Below, one piece after another: positions 19,833 to 28,264 of a stretch of 64,000 bases of DNA. Origin of the DNA: Pseudomonas mohnii (GTDB taxonomy: Bacteria; Pseudomonadota; Gammaproteobacteria; Pseudomonadales; Pseudomonadaceae); contig NZ_FNRV01000001.1 in NCBI RefSeq assembly GCF_900105115.1, positions 2,837,501 through 2,901,500 of the forward strand, in the 5' to 3' direction. The position numbers were made by a program, and so were the translations under genes. The number at the start of each line of letters is the position of its first letter. Within the stretch, counting starts at the first letter, position 1. The notes below the pieces were generated by a model. That model searched no databases. It had not been told where the DNA came from and saw only the letters and a list, made by a program, of their open reading frames with translations.

Positions 19833-20548
19833 TTTTCTGCCTCCCCCGTTCCCCTGTAAGAGCGAGCCTGTCGAATCGTCGCACCGTCGCGATGGTCGTT
19901 AACGATAACCCTGGGCACCTGACACTCCGCGGCGCCCTCAGGTTTTTCGCGAGCAGGCTCGCGCCTACCGTGTTCTGCGTGTTGCTGGGCATTCCAGGGC
20001 TGGCCAACGCCTTCGACCTGCAACAACTCAGCGATCAACTGGCCAGGCCCGAGGTGATCCATGGCCAGTTCATCCAGGAAAAACACCTGCGTGCGCTGCC
20101 TCAACCGCTGACCAGCAAGGGCACGTTCGTCCTGGCGAAAAACCACGGTCTGTTGTGGCTGCTCAAAACGCCGCTGCAGCAGGATTACCGCATAACCGAC
20201 CAAGGCATTGCCCGGCGTGATGCCAGCGGTTGGCAGATGTTGCCGGGCAAGAGCGCCGGGGCCGAGCAGAACCGTCTGTTCCTCGCTGTTCTGCAAGGCG
20301 ATAGCAGCGGGCTGCAGCGGGATTTCGAACTGTCGCTGAGCGGCGAAGCGCAGGACTGGCGGCTGACGCTGGTGCCGCGCTCAATGCTGCTCAAGCAGGT
20401 GTTCACCCAGATCAACATCACCGGCGGCGAACTGGTGCACAGCATCGAGCTGCTGGAAACCCAGGGCGACAGCACCCTGTTGCGCATGCAGGACAGCACC
20501 AGCGCCCAACCGTTGAGTGACGCGGAGCAACACGACTTTGCCGAGTGA
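19829..20548 (+). CDS. LolA-like outer-membrane carrier protein with REPIN-encoded N-terminus (ApeL-like)
   Basis: A 239-residue periplasmic protein. From about residue 62 it is a LolA-like fold (FDLQQLSDQLARPEVIHGQF, then LWLLKTPLQQDYRITD) that should carry the lipid-like pigment or its lipoprotein across the periplasm. The signal-peptide core TVFCVLLGIPGLANA (about 47-61) is preceded by some 45 residues encoded by a REPIN. The start at 19829 is coupled to the thioesterase stop by ATGA, and no other suitable start lies between the repeat and the signal core. The gene stays in frame, but the signal peptide is abnormally long. Confidence 0.8.
   Translation: MIFCLPRSPVRASLSNRRTVAMVVNDNPGHLTLRGALRFFASRLAPTVFCVLLGIPGLANAFDLQQLSDQLARPEVIHGQFIQEKHLRALPQPLTSKGTFVLAKNHGLLWLLKTPLQQDYRITDQGIARRDASGWQMLPGKSAGAEQNRLFLAVLQGDSSGLQRDFELSLSGEAQDWRLTLVPRSMLLKQVFTQINITGGELVHSIELLETQGDSTLLRMQDSTSAQPLSDAEQHDFAE
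19854..19968. repeat. REPIN within the 5' end of the LolA-like gene
   Basis: A decayed left REP unit (TGTAAGAGCGAGCCTG, from 19854) and a clear right unit (CGCGAGCAGGCTCGCGCCTA, ending about 19967) lie inside codons 9-47 of the LolA-like gene. The left arm has more mismatches than other copies, suggesting an older insertion. Confidence 0.8.
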
Positions 20549-22871
20549 ACGCGCGCTTCCCCGGCTGTTCCTGATCCTGCTGCTGGCGGTGCTGGCGCTC
20601 GCCGGCTGGCAATGGCGTAACGGTGCACCGCTGTCGGCCAACCTGATGGAACTGGTGCCCGGCACGACCCCGGACGCGCTGGAACTGCGCGCTGAACAAC
20701 GCATGCAGGAACCGCTGAACCGCGAGATGCTGGTGCTGGTCGGTCATGCCGACCGCCAGCAAGCCATCGCCATGGCGCAGAAACTGGGCGATCAATGGCA
20801 GGCCAGCGGGCTGTTCGAGAAGGTCCAGTGGAACCTGCAAGCCGACTTGCCGGCTTTGCGTACGCAACTGCTGCAGGGCCGGCTGGCGATGCTTTCGGCT
20901 GACGACCGACAGCAATTGATCGAACATCCAGACGCCTTTATCCAGCAGCGGGTGCAAGCACTGTTCGACCCGTTCACCGGTTTCAGCCTGGTGTCGAGCC
21001 AGGACGACTGGCTCGGCCTGACCGGGCGCATCCAGAACAGCCAGCCGCAGCACGGTTCGGTGCAACTGGACATCGGCAGCGGTGCCTTGATCGCCGATGC
21101 CGATGGCAAAAGCTGGGTGCTGCTGCGCGCGCGAAGCACCGGCAACGCCTTCGACATGAACCTGCCGCTGCAAGTGGCCGACCTGCTCCAGCACAGTCGT
21201 GAACAAGCGGCCGAGTCTGACGTGCAACTGCTCGCGGCCAGCGGATTGCTGTACGCCGCCAGCGGGCAACGACAAGCCGCCCGTGAGATGACCTGGGTCG
21301 GCGGCGGTGCCACGGTGGGGATTCTGTTGCTGCTGTTGCTGGCCTTCCGCCGCTGGCGCGTGTTGCTGGCGTTTGTTCCGGTGCTGGTGGGCATGCTGTT
21401 CGGCGCGGTGGCTTGCGTGACGGTGTTCGGCCACATGCATGTGATGACGCTGGTGCTGGGTTCGAGCCTGATCGGCGTGGCGGTCGACTACCCACTGCAT
21501 TACCTGTCCAAAAGCTGGAGCCTGAAACCCTGGCACAGTTGGCCGGCCCTGCGCCTGACCTTGCCCGGCTTGACCCTGAGCCTGATCACCAGCGCCATCG
21601 GCTACCTGGCCCTGGCCTGGACGCCATTTCCGGCGCTGACGCAGATCGCGGTGTTCTCTGCGGCGGGTCTGCTGGGGGCCTATTTGTCCGCCGTGTGCCT
21701 GCTGCCGGCGTTGCTCAAGGGTGTGGATCTGCGTCCGGCGCAATGGCCGTTGCGGGTTTGTGAGTATTTGCTGGGGATACGTGAAGCGTTGCTCCAGCGC
21801 CTGCGCACGCCCGTGCTGTTTGCACTGCTGATGGCCTTCTGCGTCGGCGGCCTGCTGCAGCTCGGGACCCGCAATGACATTCGCCAATGGGTCGGCGCAC
21901 CGCAGCAATTGACTGACGAAGCCCAGACCATTGCCCGCATCACCGGCTATCAGCCCACCAGTCAGTTCTTCCTGGTGCGCGCGGCCAATCAACAGGAACT
22001 GCTCGAACGCCAGACCGCCCTGAGCGAACGCCTGGATCAGCTGATCAACCTGAATAAGCTTCAGGGTTACCTGTCGCTCAACCAACTGGTGAGCCCGCCG
22101 AGCGAACAGCACCGGGTGCGCGAAGCATTGAGCACATTGCCCGGCGTCTGGCAGCCGCTGCTCGATGTCGGCGTGCCGGCCGAGGCGCTGCAAGCGGAGC
22201 TGAAAACCTTGCAGGCACTGCCCGTCGAAGACATCGACGCGGCACTGGCCGGGCCCTTGGCCGAACCGTATCGGGCATTGTGGCTGGGGCCGACCGATGA
22301 TGGCGTGGCGGCGATGGTCAGCCTGCAAGGCCTGAACAACCCGTCACTGCTGCGCATCCAGGCACTGGATCTGCCAGGGGTGCAGTTGGTCGACCGGCTC
22401 GGTGAACTGAACAACGTTTTCGCCGCCACCCAGATCAGTGCCGCCGAACTGAAACTCGCCTCCTGCGCGCTGATTGTGCTGGTGCTGATGCTGCCGTTTG
22501 GCCTCGGCGGCGCGTTGCGTATTGTCTCCCTGCCACTGCTGGCGGCGCTGTGCAGCCTCGCCAGCCTCGGTTGGCTGGGGCAGCCGTTGACCCTGTTCAG
22601 CCTGTTCGGCCTGCTGCTGGTGACGGCCATCAGCGTCGATTACGCGATCCTCATGCGCGAGCAGGTCGGCGGCGCCGCCGTGAGCCTGCTGGGCACGTTG
22701 CTGGCGGCGCTGACCACCTGGCTGTCGTTCGGCCTGCTGGCGGTGTCGAGCACGCCAGCGGTGAGCAACTTCGGTCTGTCGGTCAGCCTGGGCCTGATCT
22801 TCAGCTTCATGCTCGCCCCCTGGGCCGGAAAACACAGGCCATCGCCCACCATTGAGGAGCCGGCACAATGA
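20538..22871 (+). CDS. MMPL-type RND exporter of the aryl polyene cluster (ApeM-like)
   Basis: A 777-residue inner-membrane transporter with two six-helix repeats (helix 1 FLILLLAVLALAGW; then WVGGGATVGILLLLLLAF; C-terminal set from about 640), each followed by a large periplasmic loop, as in MMPL proteins that export lipids. It probably lifts the finished aryl polyene lipid to the periplasm for the LolA-like carrier. The start is uncertain: TTG at 20538 gives the conventional MPSERALPRLF, and GTG at 20517 would add seven residues. Either overlaps the previous gene. Confidence 0.85.
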   Translation: MPSERALPRLFLILLLAVLALAGWQWRNGAPLSANLMELVPGTTPDALELRAEQRMQEPLNREMLVLVGHADRQQAIAMAQKLGDQWQASGLFEKVQWNLQADLPALRTQLLQGRLAMLSADDRQQLIEHPDAFIQQRVQALFDPFTGFSLVSSQDDWLGLTGRIQNSQPQHGSVQLDIGSGALIADADGKSWVLLRARSTGNAFDMNLPLQVADLLQHSREQAAESDVQLLAASGLLYAASGQRQAAREMTWVGGGATVGILLLLLLAFRRWRVLLAFVPVLVGMLFGAVACVTVFGHMHVMTLVLGSSLIGVAVDYPLHYLSKSWSLKPWHSWPALRLTLPGLTLSLITSAIGYLALAWTPFPALTQIAVFSAAGLLGAYLSAVCLLPALLKGVDLRPAQWPLRVCEYLLGIREALLQRLRTPVLFALLMAFCVGGLLQLGTRNDIRQWVGAPQQLTDEAQTIARITGYQPTSQFFLVRAANQQELLERQTALSERLDQLINLNKLQGYLSLNQLVSPPSEQHRVREALSTLPGVWQPLLDVGVPAEALQAELKTLQALPVEDIDAALAGPLAEPYRALWLGPTDDGVAAMVSLQGLNNPSLLRIQALDLPGVQLVDRLGELNNVFAATQISAAELKLASCALIVLVLMLPFGLGGALRIVSLPLLAALCSLASLGWLGQPLTLFSLFGLLLVTAISVDYAILMREQVGGAAVSLLGTLLAALTTWLSFGLLAVSSTPAVSNFGLSVSLGLIFSFMLAPWAGKHRPSPTIEEPAQ

Positions 22872-24028
22872 TCGTTGCGTTGTTTTGGGCGATGGCCCTG
22901 GCGTTGTTTGCCGTGGCGACCCGACTGGGCCGGCATCTGGGCTTGATCCCGATCGTCAGCCAGTTATTGCTGGCAACCGTTGGCCTGCCGCTGCTGATGT
23001 ATTTCTGGATCGAACCCCACTGGCAGTTGAGCGGTGCGGCGCTGGTGTCGCCTATCTGGCTGAAGAACCTCTACAGCCTGAGTTTCGCGCTGCTGCTGGG
23101 CTACATCCTCAGTGACGTGATCGACCTGCACCTGGATCGCCAGAGCCTGAAAATCGCCCTGCCGAGTTTCTGTATTCCGTTTGCCTGCGGCCTGGCCACG
23201 GCGTTCTGGCTGCTGCCACCGCAGCCCTGGATCAGCTCGCTGGCGGTCGGCCTGTTGTTCGCCATTACCGCCATTCCGGTGTTGTACCTGTACCTTCGGC
23301 ATATCAATTACCCGCCTGCCGCCACCCGGCGACTGGTGCAGACAGCGATCCTCATCGACCTCACTTGCTGGACCTTGTTCGCCATCGCCCAGGGCACCCT
23401 GCACCTGAGCAGTTTGCTGCTGCCGCTGGCCGGCGCCTGTCTGCCGGTGCTGCTGCGCCTGCTCGGCCTGCGCCAGGCATGGCTGTACAGCGGATGCTTT
23501 TTCGCGCTGCTGGTGGTGGCCGAACACTACAAGCTCAATGCGTTGATTTTCGGCATCGGTTATCTGCTGCTCATGGCCGCCCTGAAGGCGCCGCTGATAC
23601 TGCCGTTTCCGGTGCGCTGGATGATTTTTCTGCAGACGTACATCGCCATCCCGCTGATCCTCACGTTCGGCATCGTGCAGATTAATGTGCACAGCGCCAT
23701 GGACAGTCTTGGCTGGGTGCAACTGGCGGCCCTGCTGCTGTTACCGATTGCCAGCAAAATGCTCGGCAACTGGCTAGGCCTCGGCTGGGCCGGCGCTTCG
23801 TTCCAGGGCGCGAGCCGCTGGCGGGAAAGCGTGTTGCTGAACATTCGCGGCTTGAGTGAGATCGTGTTTCTCAACCTGCTGTTGCAACAACTGCTCATCA
23901 GCCCGGCGCTGTACTTTGCGCTGATGCTGATGGGCCTGATCGCGACACTGCTGCCGGCACTGGCCGGCATGCACCGGATTCCCCTGAAAGCTGCCGCCCC
24001 GGCAAGGAGCCCCCATGCCAACCGTTGA
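22868..24028 (+). CDS. CPA2-antiporter-like membrane protein in the aryl polyene cluster
   Basis: A 386-residue protein with about ten to eleven hydrophobic helices and almost no soluble part. The end, LNIRGLSEIVFLNLLLQQLL, then SPALYFALMLMGLIATLLPA, strongly resembles the last two helices of Kef/NhaA-type CPA2 cation/proton antiporters. It lacks the TrkA-N domain of KefB/C. I recognise no such protein in the E. coli aryl polyene cluster. Start ATGA-coupled to the exporter, and the end overlaps the flavoenzyme by 14 bases, so it is integral to the operon. It might couple proton flow to pigment assembly or export, but this is inference. Confidence 0.6.
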   Translation: MIVALFWAMALALFAVATRLGRHLGLIPIVSQLLLATVGLPLLMYFWIEPHWQLSGAALVSPIWLKNLYSLSFALLLGYILSDVIDLHLDRQSLKIALPSFCIPFACGLATAFWLLPPQPWISSLAVGLLFAITAIPVLYLYLRHINYPPAATRRLVQTAILIDLTCWTLFAIAQGTLHLSSLLLPLAGACLPVLLRLLGLRQAWLYSGCFFALLVVAEHYKLNALIFGIGYLLLMAALKAPLILPFPVRWMIFLQTYIAIPLILTFGIVQINVHSAMDSLGWVQLAALLLLPIASKMLGNWLGLGWAGASFQGASRWRESVLLNIRGLSEIVFLNLLLQQLLISPALYFALMLMGLIATLLPALAGMHRIPLKAAAPARSPHANR

Positions 24029-25262
24029 AATGGAACGTCGCCAGATCGTGGTCATCGGCGCAGGCCCTTCGGGTGCCATCGCCGCCGCGCTGCTCAAACG
24101 CCAGGGTCATGACGTGCTGGTGATCGAGCGTCAGCATTTCCCACGCTTTTCCATCGGCGAAAGCCTGTTGGCGCACTGTCTGGACTTCGTCGAAGAGGCG
24201 GGCATGCTGGACGCCGTCAATGCGGCGGGGTTCCAGGTGAAAACCGGCGCTGCGTTTGCCTGGGGCGAGCGTTACAGCGCTTTCGATTTCGGTGACACCT
24301 TTACCCAGGGCAAGCCGACGACCTTCCAGGTCCAGCGCGCCGACTTCGACAAACTGCTGGCCGATCAGGCCGCGCTGCAAGGCGTGGAAATCCGCTACGG
24401 CGAAGCCATCGTCAGTGTCGAGGTCGATTTGCCGCACCCGCTACTCGGCGTGCGTCGCGAGGACGGCAGCGAATACCGCATCGAGGCTGACTTCATGCTC
24501 GACGCCAGCGGTTACGGTCGTGTGCTGCCGCGCTTGCTCGACCTCGAAGCGCCGTCGAATTTCCCGGTGCGCCAGGCGGTGTTCACCCATATCGAAGACG
24601 GCATCGACAGCCCGACCTTCGACCGCACCAAGATCCTCGTCACCACTCATCCCGACAAACGCGATGTCTGGTTCTGGACCATCCCGTTCAGCAACGGTCG
24701 CTGCTCGGTCGGCGTGGTCGCCGCAGCGGAGCATTTCGAGGGCCGCACCGACGATCTGGACGATTGCCTGCGCGGTTTCATTGCCGAGACGCCAAGCCTG
24801 TCCGGCGTGCTGAACAACGCGGTGTGGGACACGCCCGCGCGGACCATTGGCGGCTATTCGGCCAACGTCAAGACCCTGCATGGGCCGGGCTTCGCGTTGC
24901 TGGGCAATGCTGCCGAATTCCTCGACCCGGTGTTCTCGTCCGGCGTGACCATTGCCATGCGTTCGGCGAGCATGGCCGCCGGCGTCCTGCACCGGCAGTT
25001 GCAAGGCGAAACCGTCGACTGGGAAAAGGAGTTCGCCGGGCCGCTCAAGCGCGGAGTCGATACCTTTCGTTGCTACGTCGAAGGCTGGTACGCCGGGACC
25101 TTCCAGGACGTGATTTATCACGAGGGCAGCTCCGGGGAGATCCGCCGCATGATCAGCTCGATTCTGGCCGGCTACGCCTGGGACGAGCGCAACCCGTTCG
25201 TCAGCGAAGCCAAACGCCGTCTGAAAGTGATTTCCCAACTCTGCGCACGGGATGCGACATGA
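24015..25262 (+). CDS. Flavin-dependent halogenase-like monooxygenase, aryl polyene cluster
   Basis: A 415-residue FAD enzyme. IVVIGAGPSGAIAAALL (from residue 11) binds the ADP part of FAD, followed by FPRFSIGESLL. DVWFWTIPFSNG contains WFWTIP (219-224), matching the WxWxIP signature of flavin-dependent halogenases, and GFQVKTGAAFAW places Lys76 where the halogenating lysine lies in phenol/pyrrole-type enzymes. It may halogenate or hydroxylate the aryl head. The related geranylgeranyl-reductase and hydroxylase families remain possible. AAGGAG seven bases upstream supports the ATG at 24015. Its stop overlaps the methyltransferase start by ATGA. Confidence 0.75.
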   Translation: MPTVEMERRQIVVIGAGPSGAIAAALLKRQGHDVLVIERQHFPRFSIGESLLAHCLDFVEEAGMLDAVNAAGFQVKTGAAFAWGERYSAFDFGDTFTQGKPTTFQVQRADFDKLLADQAALQGVEIRYGEAIVSVEVDLPHPLLGVRREDGSEYRIEADFMLDASGYGRVLPRLLDLEAPSNFPVRQAVFTHIEDGIDSPTFDRTKILVTTHPDKRDVWFWTIPFSNGRCSVGVVAAAEHFEGRTDDLDDCLRGFIAETPSLSGVLNNAVWDTPARTIGGYSANVKTLHGPGFALLGNAAEFLDPVFSSGVTIAMRSASMAAGVLHRQLQGETVDWEKEFAGPLKRGVDTFRCYVEGWYAGTFQDVIYHEGSSGEIRRMISSILAGYAWDERNPFVSEAKRRLKVISQLCARDAT

Positions 25263-25984
25263 GCTACTTGAGCGACAACTACGTCGAAGAAACCCGTTTC
25301 GGCCTGTGGTTCCTGCGCAGCTACACCTGGCAGTACCGCGTGCTGCGCGTGGCGATCGACGATTTGCGCAGCCTGTTCAGCGAGGCGCTGCCGAGCAATC
25401 CGGTGCTGCTGGACGCGGGCTGCGGTCAAGGCAAGTCGTTCAAGTACCTACAGCAGACGTTCATGCCCGAACGTCTGATTGGCGTGGACGCTGACCCCCA
25501 CAGCCTGAACCAGAGCCGTGAAGAAGCGGTCTATCAGGGTATTGCCGTGGAGTTGATCGGCAGCGACTGCGCCACCCTGGGCGTACCGGACGCCAGCGTC
25601 GACCTGCTGTTCTGTCACCAGACGTTCCATCATCTGGTGGAACAGGAAAAGGCACTGGCCGAGTTCTACCGCGTACTCAAGCCGGGCGGCTACCTGATGT
25701 TCGCCGAATCCACCGAGGCTTACATCGATACCTGGGTGATTCGCTGGTTGTTCCGGCATCCGATGCACGTGCAAAAAAGTGCCGCACAGTATCTGGAAAT
25801 GATCCGGGGCCAGGGTTTTGAATTCGGTTCGCACAATGTGTCTTATCCGTACCTCTGGTGGAGCCGCGCCAAGGATTTCGGTCTGCTGGAACGCTTGGGT
25901 CTGTGCCAGCCAAAACCCTTTGGCCAACGGGAAGAAACCCTGGTCAATGTGGTGGCGCGCAAACCGTTGAAAGGTGGAGTTTGA
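25259..25984 (+). CDS. SAM-dependent methyltransferase, aryl polyene cluster
   Basis: A 241-residue class I methyltransferase. LLDAGCGQGKSF is motif I for S-adenosylmethionine, IGVDADPHSL motif II, and YRVLKPGGYLMFAES the post-III region. It would methylate the aryl head group (ring carbon or hydroxyl), a common decoration of aryl polyenes. Start and stop both overlap neighbours (ATGA and TGATG), so stoichiometric translation with the flavoenzyme and lipoprotein is likely. Confidence 0.88.
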   Translation: MSYLSDNYVEETRFGLWFLRSYTWQYRVLRVAIDDLRSLFSEALPSNPVLLDAGCGQGKSFKYLQQTFMPERLIGVDADPHSLNQSREEAVYQGIAVELIGSDCATLGVPDASVDLLFCHQTFHHLVEQEKALAEFYRVLKPGGYLMFAESTEAYIDTWVIRWLFRHPMHVQKSAAQYLEMIRGQGFEFGSHNVSYPYLWWSRAKDFGLLERLGLCQPKPFGQREETLVNVVARKPLKGGV

Positions 25985-26601
25985 TGCTCACCATCCGTCA
26001 CTCAGCATGCATGACCTGTGGCAGCGAGCCTGCTCGCGATAGCGGTGGATCAGTCACCCTGAATGCCGACTGTACTGCCGTCATCGCGAGCAAGCTCGCT
26101 CCCACAGGGATAGCGGACGTTCTGCGATTTCTGCTGTTTGCCGCGGCCCTGCTGCTGAGCGCCTGCGCCAGCCAGCCGCCGCTGCCCGAGCACACTCCGA
26201 ACCTGTCGCTGCCGCTGCAACTGCACATCCAGCGCCTGCAGGCCGAACAACGCCAGGACTGGGTGCTGGTGATCCAGCGTGAAGGCCCGGGCATCCGCTG
26301 GTCGATGATGGACCTGCTGGGCATCCCGCAGGCACGTCAGAAGCTGGTCGACGGAACCTGGCACGCCGACGGCCTGCTGCCGCCCAACCCCGAAGCCCGG
26401 GAGCTGTTCGCGGCGCTGCTGTTTGCCCTGACGCCCAAGGACGAGTTGCACGGCAACTATCCTGCTGCCTGGCAACATGGCGCGCAACGCTCCCTGCCCG
26501 AACGCTGGGACGTTCGTTATTCACAACCGATGAGCTTTGAATTGAACCTGCCCAAAGGCCCGAAATATCAAGTCACGCCCCTGAGCGGGGAGGCACCATG
26601 A
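25984..26601 (+). CDS. DUF3261-type lipoprotein with REPIN-encoded N-terminus (ApeN-like)
   Basis: A 205-residue predicted lipoprotein: lipobox LLSAC with Cys61, preceded by the hydrophobic VLRFLLFAAALLLSA. After it comes a DUF3261-like domain (LSLPLQLHIQRLQAEQRQDW, then RWSMMDLLGIPQARQKLVDG) found in aryl polyene clusters. It probably helps anchor or receive the pigment at the outer membrane. The ATG at 25984 overlaps the methyltransferase stop (TGATG) with AGGTGGAG upstream. Codons about 11-41 are a REPIN, giving an unusually long 60-residue signal peptide in the same frame. Confidence 0.75.
   Translation: MLTIRHSACMTCGSEPARDSGGSVTLNADCTAVIASKLAPTGIADVLRFLLFAAALLLSACASQPPLPEHTPNLSLPLQLHIQRLQAEQRQDWVLVIQREGPGIRWSMMDLLGIPQARQKLVDGTWHADGLLPPNPEARELFAALLFALTPKDELHGNYPAAWQHGAQRSLPERWDVRYSQPMSFELNLPKGPKYQVTPLSGEAP
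26015..26108. repeat. REPIN within the 5' end of the lipoprotein gene
   Basis: CCTGTGGCAGCGAGCCTGCT (from 26015) and the inverted GAGCAAGCTCGCTCCCACAG (ending about 26107) lie inside codons 11-41 of the DUF3261 lipoprotein gene. The arms are well conserved and the reading frame stays open through the whole element. Confidence 0.9.
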
Positions 26602-27794
26602 CCGCCTACCTGAATGCCCTCGGCGTGATCTGCGCCCTGGGCCGCGACAAGCAGGAAGTGACGCGTAACCTGTTTGCCGGCGATTGCTCCGGCATGCGCA
26701 GCGAAGCCGGCTGGGTACCGGAGCGGTCGTTGCCGGTAGGCACGGTCGCAGGCGAGCTGGCGGCGATTCCACCCGAGTTGATCCGGCAACGCAGCCGCAA
26801 CAACCAATTGCTGCTGGAAGCCGCCCTGCAAATTCGCCCGGACATCGACCGCGCGATCCAGACCTACGGCCGCGATCGCATCGGCATCGTACTGGGCACC
26901 AGCACCTCAGGCATCGACGAAGCCAGCCAGGGCCTGGCCCACTACATTCGCGACCAGCAGTTCCCGGCCGACTACGACTATCAGCAACAGGAACTCGGTG
27001 CACCGGCCAATTTCCTCGCCGACTGGCTGCAGGTGAGCGGGCCGGCCTACGTGATTTCCACGGCCTGCACCTCCAGCGCCCGTGCCCTGATGAGCGCCCA
27101 GCGTCTGCTGGACCTGGGCGTGTGCGACGTGGTGCTGTGCGGGGGTGTCGACACCCTCTGCAAGCTGACCCTCAACGGTTTCTCGGCGCTGGAAGCCGTG
27201 TCCGGGCAGCGCTGCAACCCGTTTTCGCGCCACCGCAACGGCATCAACATCGGCGAAGCCGCCGTGCTGTTCCTGATGAGCAAGCAGCCCGGCGACGGTC
27301 AAGCGATTGCCCTGCTGGGCAGTGGCGCCAGCTCGGATGCGCATCACATTTCCGCACCGGAACCGAGCGGCCGCGGCGCCCGACAAGCGATGCGCAAAGC
27401 CTTGCATCGCGCGGGGCTGCAACCACAACAGATCAGCTACCTGAACCTGCATGGCACCGCCACCGCGCACAACGATGCCATGGAAAGCCATGCCGTCGCG
27501 GCGGTGTTCCCTGAAGGGGTGCCGTGCTCCTCGACCAAACCCATGACCGGCCACACCCTCGGCGCCGCCGGGGCGCTGGAAGCGGCGTTCTGCTGGTTGA
27601 GCCTGAGCACCGGCAATCGCGAGCACGCTCTGCCGCCGCACGTCTGGGATGGCCAGGCGGACCCTGAACTGCCCGCCCTGAATTGGGTGACCCCGGCCAC
27701 GCGCCTGACGTCCACTGGTCCCCGCTACCTGATGAGCAATTCCTTCGCTTTCGGTGGTAATAACGTCAGCCTGATTATCGGAGACGCCCCATGA
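26598..27794 (+). CDS. Beta-ketoacyl-ACP synthase, aryl polyene cluster (ApeO-like)
   Basis: A 398-residue FabB/F-type ketosynthase with the full catalytic set: Cys157 in VISTACTSSARAL, His284 in LNLHGTATAHND and His318 in KPMTGHTLGAAGA. It should elongate the polyene with malonyl units on the carrier protein. In the E. coli system this type works as a heterodimer with the short chain-length factor (recalled), which would be the first gene of this operon. Coupled to both neighbours by four-base overlaps. Confidence 0.92.
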   Translation: MTAYLNALGVICALGRDKQEVTRNLFAGDCSGMRSEAGWVPERSLPVGTVAGELAAIPPELIRQRSRNNQLLLEAALQIRPDIDRAIQTYGRDRIGIVLGTSTSGIDEASQGLAHYIRDQQFPADYDYQQQELGAPANFLADWLQVSGPAYVISTACTSSARALMSAQRLLDLGVCDVVLCGGVDTLCKLTLNGFSALEAVSGQRCNPFSRHRNGINIGEAAVLFLMSKQPGDGQAIALLGSGASSDAHHISAPEPSGRGARQAMRKALHRAGLQPQQISYLNLHGTATAHNDAMESHAVAAVFPEGVPCSSTKPMTGHTLGAAGALEAAFCWLSLSTGNREHALPPHVWDGQADPELPALNWVTPATRLTSTGPRYLMSNSFAFGGNNVSLIIGDAP

Positions 27795-28264
27795 TTGACT
27801 GGCCGCTCGCCGAACTGCTGCCCCACGCTGGCGACATGATCCTCATCGAGCAGATCCTGGCGTTCGATGAAGAGCAGATCCACACCCGTCTCACCGTCAG
27901 GCCCGATGGCCTGTTCAGCCAACCGGACGGCAGCCTGCCGGCCTGGGTCGGCATTGAACTGATGGCCCAGAGTGTCGCCGCCTTCGCCGGTTGCCATGCG
28001 CGCCAGCGCGGCGATGCCGTAGCGCTCGGTTTCCTGCTCGGCAGTCGTAAATTCGAATGCAATGTCGAAAGCTTCCCGGCCGGCACCGAGCTGACCATCC
28101 ACGGCCTCCGCTCGCTCGAAGACGATAACGGCATGGGCGTGTTCGAATGCCACATCAATGCGCCGGGCATTCACGCCACCGCCCGTCTGAACGTGTATCG
28201 CCCGCCCCAGCCGACTCAATATCTTTCAGAGCCCGAAGGCTCGTCACAAGGAACACAATCATGA
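27791..28264 (+). CDS. 3-Hydroxyacyl-ACP dehydratase, aryl polyene cluster (ApeP-like)
   Basis: A 157-residue hot-dog protein: ELLPHAGDMILIEQI contains the likely catalytic His and WVGIELMAQSVAAFAG the acidic partner on the long helix. It removes water from 3-hydroxyacyl intermediates to give conjugated trans double bonds. As recalled, the E. coli homologue works with a second dehydratase; here that partner would be the C-terminal domain of the ligase fusion. Start and stop overlap neighbours by four bases. Confidence 0.88.
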   Translation: MIDWPLAELLPHAGDMILIEQILAFDEEQIHTRLTVRPDGLFSQPDGSLPAWVGIELMAQSVAAFAGCHARQRGDAVALGFLLGSRKFECNVESFPAGTELTIHGLRSLEDDNGMGVFECHINAPGIHATARLNVYRPPQPTQYLSEPEGSSQGTQS

